Origin: a virus
DNA: 35,935 nucleotides
Reading direction: 5' to 3' (one strand)
Virus record (IMG/VR): IMGVR_UViG_3300028412_000013
Span: 1-35,935 of that record
The notes under the pieces were generated by a model, which worked only from the letters and a program-made list of their open reading frames with translations, was not told where the DNA came from and did no database searches. This document shows positions 16,301 to 22,034 of this stretch, in pieces. The translations under genes and the position numbers were made by a program. Position 1 is the stretch's first letter; every line of letters starts with the position of its first letter.

Positions 16301-16509
16301 AGAGCACCAACACCGGAAGTTCCAGAAGCAAAGCATTTCCATAGATTCTTGGTTATAGATACAGAAAAGGATGGAGATTTTTCGTCAACAAAAGGAGAAA
16401 GACCAAACCAGTTGGCACCTTTTTTGGAAAGTTGTACAAATTCTCTAATAACTTCAACTATATCGGCGACGTCTTCAACTTTTTCTATTGTAGATTTTTT
16501 AATGAACAT
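13318..16509 (-). CDS. Replicative primase-helicase with degenerate CHC2 finger
   Basis: A protein of 1063 residues. The N-terminus (about 30-95) has the DnaG CHC2 layout, but three zinc ligands are lost: SPFVDEKSPSF in place of CPFHxEKxPSF, and KCFASG with only Cys59 left. A TOPRIM domain follows with EGYND (265-269), DPDEAG (309-314) and LDPDDYV (341-347). The C-terminal half is an ATPase with Walker A GPPSSGKD (691-698), a likely Walker B region near LSEYK, sensor-like SSAIITSNF and a likely Arg finger in EALITRLV. It should prime and unwind phage DNA. It overlaps the upstream 55-residue gene and ends at the iteron array. Confidence 0.85.
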   Translation of the reverse strand: MFIKKSTIEKVEDVADIVEVIREFVQLSKKGANWFGLSPFVDEKSPSFSVSITKNLWKCFASGTSGVGALSFLMAKNFSYPDAIKHLAQKYSIEVEYEDKEAAKKYMQKEERKNELLPLMESVTKKFEESFWALPEDHPAKVEVFQNRKYTKDLAKEYRIGYAPGRKFIYDLCVKHGKKADAQDIGLISEKGDKWVDRVIYPLTQMHHGKSIPIGVSGRRLSEEKKYAKWMNPINSKIYQKERFWYGLDKAQASIVKSKQAWIVEGYNDVIAWQRFGITNTVASCGTSINTNQIKVLKKYCSHVIFCMDPDEAGKRSILKYVQDFLKAGFRTHVVILKDGLDPDDYVRAIEAEDEAALDHLKETKTWTDGFKFLIDENKTDDEIENAQLAKDFVKLIHQIDDEVMQDIYLQWLAKETGQKIATINKYMKAQDIEELLPDRNTSREFDLYELPDEVKEPLEKLLPTIQRYRLFQANSMIYVQFGDEAPYRFRSVSNFSIEIIQHMNDEKFPKKLVRVRNIHKHESVFDMASEAINTPNSFENAITNYGNYQWRGKREDHQLLKSYLFDGMGTGRQVEVLGWQPEGFWVWNNLVITEEGEKLDIDKNGCFDYKGVAYYTPSANSIFSSNHYKYDAQKRFISINTKTTFFDIAKRTFDVHGNHGLMGILFGISSIFQDIVVKELSSFPILFLYGPPSSGKDQLAEVVQGFMGMPQTAINLEGSASTTKAQIREFAQFGNGISQLSEYKPGDPGIDGILKGLWDRRGYKRGNIESHVGTDSIPILSSAIITSNFYPDQEALITRLVSNLMDRTTFSEQEDKHYAELSDLIKKGFSGLTNEFMKYRKDVEDQFKAQFRAFKSFLKEQNPNVNSRMIQNLSVFGAIYKITSNYIEFPYNMSDIMKVFGKVLQMQMNKLDSASIINRFWDCFLASLRGNHTDILIAGRDFRLDGQKLYYSWTNVYNKVSRQWYMQYKEGMPSKTVMSDALKKEPSWVDYLNSFRYSPGVSSSAYCTDLADLNIREEIAMAIQFQEDKVNPQTSAFPPDGDDSPVTPDDENNKGKKSELPF

Positions 16510-16666
16510 CGGTTTTGAGTTTTTGGTTAAGCAGTCTTATTTCTTCTTCGTAGTGTGGCGCTAATATTTCTTTTTCTAAGTCTGTGAAAATATCGCTTTT
16601 ATTAAGTTGTTCTAATTGAGCTTCTGCCCTATTGATGAGTGATCGTATGAGTTTATAATTTGTCAT
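16499..16666 (-). CDS. Small unrecognised protein coupled to the primase, 55 residues
   Basis: The frame reads MTNYKLIRSLINRAEAQLEQ, then LNKSDIFTDLEKEILAPHYE, ending KLKTDVH. It is highly charged and helical, probably a coiled coil. Its stop lies 11 bases inside the start of the primase gene, a coupling overlap that supports it being expressed. Function unknown; a primase partner or loader is possible only by position. Confidence 0.6.
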   Translation of the reverse strand: MTNYKLIRSLINRAEAQLEQLNKSDIFTDLEKEILAPHYEEEIRLLNQKLKTDVH

Positions 16667-16684
16667 GATTTTTTGGTTTAGAAA

Positions 16685-16939
16685 TTAATATGGCATCCAT
16701 TGAAATGGTATATATTTTCCAGACTTAGATTTCTGGATCTTTTCTTTATTCTTAAGATAATTAGCAGTCTTTATGGCTTGGATTTCTTCTTTTGAAACCG
16801 TTAGTTCGTTTGATTTCATATACTTCCTAAGCCTTGGAATAGGGATATTTAAATACTCTGTTATGTCTTTCATCGACATAGTTTTATAGTTAGCTGTAAT
16901 AAAATCAGCTTGGGATGATGTTATAGGTGTTGTTTTCAT
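16685..16939 (-). CDS. Small helix-turn-helix protein
   Basis: Started at MKTTPITSSQADF, because that ATG overlaps the upstream TGA (ATGA) exactly, giving 84 residues. Residues about 20-45 (MSMKDITEYLNIPIPRLRKY) are a clear helix-turn-helix: helix, short turn, recognition helix. The C-terminus is basic (KNKEKIQKSKSGKYIPFQW). It belongs to the early operon upstream of the primase and may be a regulator or a DNA-recognition factor. The partner site is unknown. Confidence 0.6.
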   Translation of the reverse strand: MKTTPITSSQADFITANYKTMSMKDITEYLNIPIPRLRKYMKSNELTVSKEEIQAIKTANYLKNKEKIQKSKSGKYIPFQWMPY

Positions 16940-17259
16940 GACCAACTTAATTTGGGAATTAATTTTAAGTCTTTAAAAATGGTAAGCTCGAGCTGCAGAG
17001 CAATTCTATATTCAAAACAAGCTCCTCTACTCATTTTATAATCTGGGAGAAATAAAACGGCATCACAGTCAACTAAGGATTTTATACAAAGTTTCATAGC
17101 ATCGATCCAAGAGGCGTTACCATCGTTAACAATTTCCAAAGGGTTTACCACTTCATACCCTAAAGCTTCAATTTCTTGTTGAGCTTCAGCAAACTTGAGA
17201 GTAGCTTCTTGAAAGTTTTCTCCAGATACTTTTCCTGCTATATAAATTTTAGAGATCAT
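16936..17259 (-). CDS. DUF4406-like nucleotide/ribosyl-binding protein
   Basis: Started at MISKIYIAGKVSGENF, 107 residues. The frame is open to 17322, but those codons run through a terminator hairpin and give an unlikely N-terminus. The pattern IYIAGKVSG at the start, then GYEVVNPLEI, DAMKLCIKSLVDCDAVLFLP and SRGACFEYRIALQL, matches DUF4406, related to nucleoside 2-deoxyribosyltransferases. Relatives hydrolyse or transfer nucleoside bases. In phages they may alter nucleotide pools or signalling molecules. The reaction here is not known. It is coupled to the next gene by an ATGA overlap. Confidence 0.75.
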   Translation of the reverse strand: MISKIYIAGKVSGENFQEATLKFAEAQQEIEALGYEVVNPLEIVNDGNASWIDAMKLCIKSLVDCDAVLFLPDYKMSRGACFEYRIALQLELTIFKDLKLIPKLSWS

Positions 17260-17283
17260 AGGTATTAAAATTAAAAGGTTATT

Positions 17284-17305
17284 AAAAAAGAAGCCCCGAA
17301 GGGCT
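17284..17305 (-). terminator. Intrinsic terminator within the left early operon
   Basis: AGCCC and GGGCT form a stem around the loop read as TTCG on the minus strand, a stable tetraloop, followed by TC and six T. It lies behind the LuxR-HTH gene and before the DUF4406-like gene. A second small hairpin (TGGCCACTTGGCCG, minus) precedes it. Downstream genes have no clear promoter of their own, so read-through or antitermination would be needed to express the primase block. Confidence 0.8.
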
Positions 17306-17338
17306 CCTATCGCAACGGCCAAGTGGCCAGGGTTAAAA

Positions 17339-17908
17339 TTATCTTACGAGCTTATGTTTTATAGCTCGTACTGCTGTAGAGGTCTTGCAAAAGGTGTTAA
17401 GTTTCTTTTGTAATCTTCGTTTAAGATCACTTAGGCTGTTAACTGTTATATCCATACTATCGGCTATTTGCATATCGGTAAGTCCTTTTGCAATAAGCTC
17501 CAGACAAAAGAGCTGTCTGGAAGTAAACTTCTCGTTCTTGTAAGTAATAGATTTAGACTTCCAAAACATACATCGGCAATTGTCAGAACAGCGATAGTTG
17601 TCTGGCTTACCCAGCTGGCCCTCTGTAGAAAAATCTTCTACATGATCTAGAGAGCCAAACATACATCTGGAATAGTGCTCATAAGCTTTACTAAAACCTA
17701 ATGGTCCTAAATCTGCCATAGCGCAAGGATCTGATAATAGTCGCTTAAGGATTTGCCTTCTGTATTCCTTGGAAAGTTCTGAAAATTCTGAAACCTTGCC
17801 GGATTTCATAAAATAAAGATTTGTAGTGTTAGGATCTGCGAAAATATTCGCTCTTTGATCTTGTGGAAAAACACCAGCTGGTGATTTAAAAAATGATTGA
17901 GTTTGCAT
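17339..17908 (-). CDS. LuxR-type helix-turn-helix regulator with cysteine cluster
   Basis: A protein of 189 residues. The C-terminal domain (about 125-189) fits the LuxR/GerE HTH: FTSRQLFCLELIAKGLTDMQ, IADSMDITVNSLSDLKRRLQ, KKLN and AVRAIKHKL. The central region has clustered cysteines (YRCSDNCRCMFWKS), possibly metal-binding. LuxR-HTH proteins with a Cys-rich stretch recur, as I recall, in Bacteroidota phages. No signal-binding or receiver domain is seen. It is the second gene of the left early operon, followed by a terminator. It is the best candidate in the window for the activator of the late promoters, by inference only. Confidence 0.65.
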   Translation of the reverse strand: MQTQSFFKSPAGVFPQDQRANIFADPNTTNLYFMKSGKVSEFSELSKEYRRQILKRLLSDPCAMADLGPLGFSKAYEHYSRCMFGSLDHVEDFSTEGQLGKPDNYRCSDNCRCMFWKSKSITYKNEKFTSRQLFCLELIAKGLTDMQIADSMDITVNSLSDLKRRLQKKLNTFCKTSTAVRAIKHKLVR

Positions 17909-17926
17909 AGTTTTAATTTTTAAAGG

Positions 17927-18211
17927 TTAACTTTTTAGTATCTCCGAGGTAGTGTCGGAGAGCTTTTGAATGCGCTCTGCATTACTTTTATTTTCTTTAG
18001 AAATGGCTTCCCAGAACTCAATAAATAAGACGTCTAAAGGGTTGGAACCATTTGTTTTATTGGAAAAATACCAGCGTACATGGCTTTTTGAGTAAAAAGT
18101 GCCGTTCTTATTCGTTATATTTCTACTTCTTAAATATTCAAGAAACTGACTAGTATAGTTGTAGCCTGTGAGTTTTTTGACTTTGTCTTTGTCTTCTTTT
18201 TCGATTCCCAT
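17927..18211 (-). CDS. First early gene left of the control region, small DNA-binding-like protein
   Basis: A protein of 94 residues, basic and helical. Residues 15-50 (YNYTSQFLEYLRSRNITNKN then TFYSKSHVRWYFSNK) look like a winged or recombinase-type DNA-binding unit similar in layout to the small domain found in serine recombinases. It is the first gene transcribed leftwards from the region opposite the repressor, the place of Cro in lambda. A Cro-like or early regulatory role is plausible by position; I do not recognise the family. Confidence 0.5.
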   Translation of the reverse strand: MGIEKEDKDKVKKLTGYNYTSQFLEYLRSRNITNKNGTFYSKSHVRWYFSNKTNGSNPLDVLFIEFWEAISKENKSNAERIQKLSDTTSEILKS

Positions 18212-18248
18212 AGATATGTGTTGTATTAGATATTATTGTCGCGCTCGT

Positions 18249-18292
18249 ATTTGCGTTATATTTGCGTATCACTTACGTTTGACTTACGCAAA
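18249..18292. repeat. Four tandem 11-bp boxes in the repressor control region
   Basis: ATTTGCGTTAT, ATTTGCGTATC, ACTTACGTTTG and ACTTACGCAAA follow each other without gaps, giving the consensus A[CT]TT[AG]CGTnnn on one helical turn. They overlap the leftward -7 element at 18289-18296. Similar boxes lie at 30736-30768 (three, reverse strand) and 30027-30037 (one). Confidence 0.7.
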
Positions 18293-18312
18293 CATACTAC
18301 ATATGTATTCAA
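18289..18312 (-). promoter_or_regulatory. Leftward early promoter with CATATG dyad (site 2)
   Basis: On the minus strand: TTG, 13 bases including ACATATGTAG, then TATGTTTG, a perfect TAnnTTTG. The spacing is short compared with usual Bacteroidota promoters. The dyad ACTACATATGTATT (18296-18309) keeps the left half of the 14-mer found at 6313 and 30008. It would drive the early operon starting at 18211. Confidence 0.6.
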
Positions 18313-18336
18313 TACGGATAGGATTATCTCATAAAT

Positions 18337-18350
18337 AATTCATATGTCGC
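18337..18350. promoter_or_regulatory. Second dyad copy before the repressor gene (site 3)
   Basis: AATTCATATGTCGC keeps the centre and right half of ACTACATATGTCGC. It lies 29 bases upstream of the repressor start, which would suit autoregulation. Confidence 0.5.
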
Positions 18351-18378
18351 ATAATTTAACATTTAAAACCTAAGAACT

Positions 18379-18759
18379 ATGCAAAAAAATGGAATTGTAA
18401 AAAGAATGATTGAGATTGCTTTGGACAATAATTACACGGTCTCCTCTATAGAAAGAGCCTGTGGAATGACTAAAGGGATTCTACAACAAGCCTCTAGACG
18501 TGAAACAGGTATCTCCACTCATAACCTTGAATTGTTCTTGGATCATATATATGAAGTCACAAAAGGGAGGAAACTGAATTTTGAATATCTTCTATTTGGA
18601 ACCTTACCAAAATATAATAATATTTATAAAACAGATTCACCCACTCGTTACATGAAGGAAGGGAGTAAACAAGATCACTTTGAGGAGCGATTAGAGATCG
18701 CTTTGGATAGTGAAAGCATCCAAAAAAAGCTAAAAGAAGTATTGCTGTTGTCACAATAA
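18379..18759 (+). CDS. CI-like phage repressor (XRE-type HTH)
   Basis: A protein of 126 residues, one of only two plus-strand genes. Residues 3-60 are an HTH of the XRE type: MIEIALDNNYTVSSIERACG, MTKGILQQAS, then GISTHNLELFLDHIYEVTKG and LNFEYLLFG. The last stretch is the familiar end of Bacteroidota phage repressor HTH domains (xxPEWLLxG). There is no peptidase domain, so inactivation by self-cleavage is unlikely; the remaining 50 residues are helical and may dimerise. It lies divergent to the early operon and just upstream of the integrase. Dyad and 11-bp boxes in its upstream region are its natural candidate operators. Confidence 0.75.
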   Translation: MQKNGIVKRMIEIALDNNYTVSSIERACGMTKGILQQASRRETGISTHNLELFLDHIYEVTKGRKLNFEYLLFGTLPKYNNIYKTDSPTRYMKEGSKQDHFEERLEIALDSESIQKKLKEVLLLSQ

Positions 18760-18773
18760 TGACACACGCCATT

Positions 18774-18794
18774 CTGTAACCCCTGTTATTACAG
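18774..18794. other. Inverted repeat between repressor and integrase, candidate attP core
   Basis: CTGTAA (18774-18779) and TTACAG (18789-18794) are perfect inverted arms around nine bases. Tyrosine recombinase cores have this general form, and the site lies about 100 bases before the integrase gene. The arms are short, so the call is tentative. Confidence 0.25.
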
Positions 18795-18854
18795 TGTTGT
18801 TTCGATAACTGTCGCGATCACAAGTAACCATCGCAACGGTTCATTTTAAAGGCT

Positions 18855-18894
18855 AGGGTTTTGATAAACAGACGTTTAACGAAACCCTTTTTTT
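18855..18894 (+). terminator. Hairpin with T-run directly before the integrase start
   Basis: AGGGTTT and AAACCCT pair around an inner AAAC-AGAC-GTTT stem, and seven T follow right up to the integrase ATG. It would uncouple integrase transcription from the repressor transcript or hide the integrase start in structured RNA. Confidence 0.65.
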
Positions 18895-20079
18895 ATGGTA
18901 ACGACCACAATAAGCCTATTTAAACTTAAAAATGACACAAGTAATGACACAAAAAAAATCCTTGTGCCAATTACAACTCATTTTGCCATCAGAAAGTACG
19001 TAAGAAAGAAAGATGGCAAATCTCCTCTCACTCTCCACGCATCACAAAGTGGTGTAAGGAAACGCATAGCTTTAGACTTGCACACTTTCTACAAAGAATG
19101 GAATCCCAAAAAAGAAAGGTGTAAAAAGGATACAGATGTAAATCTCATTCTAGAGAATATCCAGAAAAAGATTACCGAAATCAAAACACAATACAGGCTT
19201 AATAATTCCTATCTCACCCTTACCAAATTTGTATATGAATTTGAAAAGGGTTTTAGCCGTTTCGATTTTATTGAATTTTACGAGCTCATGGTAGAAGAAC
19301 AATGCCATACCTACAGCTCTGGTACTTACAGACGGTATAAAAGTGTGTGTAACAAAATGAAAGCCTACCAAAAACAGTGGTATTTTGCAGATATCACCGT
19401 TTCTTTTTTAGAAAGGTATTGCAACCACCTAAGAAAAAATAATCGAGAAAGTACGGTAATGGCCAACATGTCTGCCATAAGAAAGTTTCTCTATGAAGCT
19501 AAGAGAAATGAAATACAAATGCCGCTAAACATCCAAGACCTTAAAATAAAAGAGATAAAAACAATACCTACAACTCTTGAGGTTAAGGAACTGGAACTCA
19601 TTTGGAAATATTATTTTTCAGAATTTATACCAAAATTTCAAAAGTTGACCGTTGGTTATTTTCTTATGAGCTGTTTTACAGGTTTACGAGTTTCTGATCT
19701 GCTCCAGATGAAAAGACAAAAGGGAGAAAGCCAGTATAAAATAATAAGCCAAAAGACACAAAAGCCAATAACCATAAATCTTTCAAAAAAAGCAGAGGAC
19801 GTTTTAAAAGAAGAACCCAAACTGTTTATGGAAACCCTCACTGATCAATATATGAATAAGAAGCTGAAGTTGGTAGGAACAAATCTAGGCATTCACAAAA
19901 ACTTAACGATGCACGTAGGGCGCCATACTTTCGCAACCAACTATATAAGAATGGGCGGGAACCAAACCGACTTGCAAAACCTACTAGGCCACAGCTCTAG
20001 TAGAATGACAGAGAGATACATAAATATAGCCTATGAGGAATCGAGCAGAAACATAAACCTAATAGACAATGTCTTCTAG
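18895..20079 (+). CDS. int: Tyrosine-type site-specific integrase
   Basis: A protein of 394 residues with an N-terminal arm-binding region (residues 20-60, TTHFAIRKYVRKKDGKSPLT), a SAM-like core-binding domain of the Bacteroidota phage type (about 115-215) and a full catalytic domain. Active-site residues are visible: Arg265 in TGLRVSDLL, a Lys near 287-290 in SQKTQKPI, His340 and Arg343 in HVGRHTFAT, His366 in LLGHSS, and nucleophile Tyr375 in TERYINIA. It should integrate and excise the phage genome. Its stop overlaps that of the convergent tail gene in a shared CTAG. It lies in the middle of the window with phage genes on both sides. Confidence 0.93.
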   Translation: MVTTTISLFKLKNDTSNDTKKILVPITTHFAIRKYVRKKDGKSPLTLHASQSGVRKRIALDLHTFYKEWNPKKERCKKDTDVNLILENIQKKITEIKTQYRLNNSYLTLTKFVYEFEKGFSRFDFIEFYELMVEEQCHTYSSGTYRRYKSVCNKMKAYQKQWYFADITVSFLERYCNHLRKNNRESTVMANMSAIRKFLYEAKRNEIQMPLNIQDLKIKEIKTIPTTLEVKELELIWKYYFSEFIPKFQKLTVGYFLMSCFTGLRVSDLLQMKRQKGESQYKIISQKTQKPITINLSKKAEDVLKEEPKLFMETLTDQYMNKKLKLVGTNLGIHKNLTMHVGRHTFATNYIRMGGNQTDLQNLLGHSSSRMTERYINIAYEESSRNINLIDNVF

Positions 20080-22034
20080 GCTTCAGTTTCAAGATCGACC
20101 TCAGTAAAATCTTTATCGATAATCCTCACTATAAGTTGCTTAATGAAATGATTCTGGCCATAAGCAAAGCTTTTCTTTCGTACACTTAAAGAGAGAGCCT
20201 CTTCAATAGACATAACATTGGACCATTTAAAAGTTTGGCTAAATAACCGGAAACTTAACCAATCTTTATGGTCTTGATCAAACACACCTGGGATAAGTAG
20301 CGAAGTAGGATCTAAAGAAAGGTTACCAGTGACAGAAGGATCGTCATGGTAAAAGACTGAAATAACGCCTTGGTGATTATCTGGATAAAATGTAGAAGTG
20401 AGACCATCAACAGTTTTATTAAGAACTGGGAAAAGACCAATGTTTATATCTTGAGTATTTTCATCTCTTTTAAATCCTTCTGTCTGTGCCCCTTCTCTAG
20501 AAAATAGTAACTTTTTATAATCTAAATCGTCTTGTTTTTCTTCAAATTGAAGTAAAAAGGATTTCTTTTCGTTAGGCTCCCGAGTAGGAAACCTTACTTC
20601 AGTATTTCTAAGATCTTGTGATACTGCCGAATTAATGGACTTGGTAATCTTGTTCATTACAACCTCTTGGTTGTTTATATCTACCGTAATATCCAAATTT
20701 CGCCAAGCCATTACTGCCTTTACCAAATCTCCAAAGGTTTTGTTGGGCATCGTCTCGCTAAGCTTTACTTTATCGGCTTCATTGAGAGCTGGAACAAAAA
20801 CACCATTTTCACGACTAGCGATTTTGGTAAGTGTAAGATCTACAATTGATGTTTTAGTGACAGTTTCCGCATTTCTAGGACCACCATCTTCAAAAGTAAA
20901 ACCATTGAGGCCAAATATCTTTAAAATTGTAGGAGTTGTAGTAAATAGATCAAATTCAATAGAAATACTTTCAAAGTATGTAGCCGAATTATTGTCTAAT
21001 GCGTCATGATTAATGGAGACTAATAAATTATCTCCTAAGAATATCCTTAAATAAGCATCTATAAAAGGAATAAATCTTAAACTAACATTTCCAGCTAAAA
21101 TATATTTACCTGGTTCACTAAGTTCTATAGTTTCATAATACCATCCTACACGTACTAATGCTGGATAACTTTCATTAAGTAATAAATTTTGAATTACAGA
21201 TGGCACACTAGTCCAGTCATAATCATAAACAGACATACCATAAGATTCATTCCCTGTATCTACATCTATAAAAGGATTTAAATCTAAAGTGGAAATAGAA
21301 ATCTCCTGTTGGGTTCCAGAAAAGTTAATGTAATACTCGCCAAGCTTACCAAACAAAATCTTTTGAAGCTTATCGTCTACTAATATGTCGCCAGACAATG
21401 TAAATCCAGCATCTTCAAAACCAACTTGTAAAACATGTAATAAATAAGGAAATGGTTGCAGAACTGTCCTGTTGGAAGCAATGTTTGTTTCGGTATCGAA
21501 TGTGTTTTCTGCAAATTGTCCATTTTGGAATAGGTTTATCACACCTTCAAAAGCATCGAACCTTCCAAGATCATTATCCAGTATATCTTGTGGAACTAAA
21601 ACCGATGGATATTTATAATTAGTCTCTGGCCAATAGATATCGGTAAGACTGTTAGCATCCTGCCTAAGACCAGTAACATCTTTGTCCTCTAGTGGTAAGC
21701 TTCTTAATTCTTTAGAAAAATTGGGGTATTCGTCAAAACCATATTTGAATGAAAGATCTATTTGTAGCCCAGTGATTTTTTCTATAGATAAAACGGCTTC
21801 ATAAGAGGTATCCATTTTATAGATCTTGACATCGAAAGTAGTAGATTCTACATAAGAATTGAGATGTGATATCATATTAAACACTTTGTCTAGCTCCTTG
21901 GTGAGAGTAATAGATATAGGTAAAGTAAAGTTAATGGACACCCCCTCCACAAACCATTGGTTCTGCTCGGTAAAGTCTAGATTTTTATCTAGTAGATTTA
22001 TCTCGAAATCTTTATGAATAATTTTGTAAATCAT
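20076..22034 (-). CDS. Large distal tail / baseplate protein
   Basis: A protein of 652 residues without membrane segments, beta-rich throughout. The N-terminus (IIHKDFEINLLDKNLDFTEQ, FVEGVSINFTLPISITLTKE) has the layout of a tail protein family I have seen in Bacteroidota phages, in which an early block with F-x-LP-I-L is typical. Later regions include VRVGWYYETIELSEPGKYIL and AVMAWRNLDITVDINNQEVV, the latter like the hub-type segment where a protein is told about its own coordinate frame. It is the last gene of the tail operon and probably part of the tail tip or hub. Function is inferred from order: tape measure, BACON-like protein, this protein. Confidence 0.6.
   Translation of the reverse strand: MIYKIIHKDFEINLLDKNLDFTEQNQWFVEGVSINFTLPISITLTKELDKVFNMISHLNSYVESTTFDVKIYKMDTSYEAVLSIEKITGLQIDLSFKYGFDEYPNFSKELRSLPLEDKDVTGLRQDANSLTDIYWPETNYKYPSVLVPQDILDNDLGRFDAFEGVINLFQNGQFAENTFDTETNIASNRTVLQPFPYLLHVLQVGFEDAGFTLSGDILVDDKLQKILFGKLGEYYINFSGTQQEISISTLDLNPFIDVDTGNESYGMSVYDYDWTSVPSVIQNLLLNESYPALVRVGWYYETIELSEPGKYILAGNVSLRFIPFIDAYLRIFLGDNLLVSINHDALDNNSATYFESISIEFDLFTTTPTILKIFGLNGFTFEDGGPRNAETVTKTSIVDLTLTKIASRENGVFVPALNEADKVKLSETMPNKTFGDLVKAVMAWRNLDITVDINNQEVVMNKITKSINSAVSQDLRNTEVRFPTREPNEKKSFLLQFEEKQDDLDYKKLLFSREGAQTEGFKRDENTQDINIGLFPVLNKTVDGLTSTFYPDNHQGVISVFYHDDPSVTGNLSLDPTSLLIPGVFDQDHKDWLSFRLFSQTFKWSNVMSIEEALSLSVRKKSFAYGQNHFIKQLIVRIIDKDFTEVDLETEA

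Noticed and set aside
18930-18956. Direct repeat ATGACACAA inside the first codons of integrase, similar to the late box TGTCACAC
   Set aside because: It lies in coding sequence, the orientation and context differ, and no CAnnTTTG follows at 20 bases.
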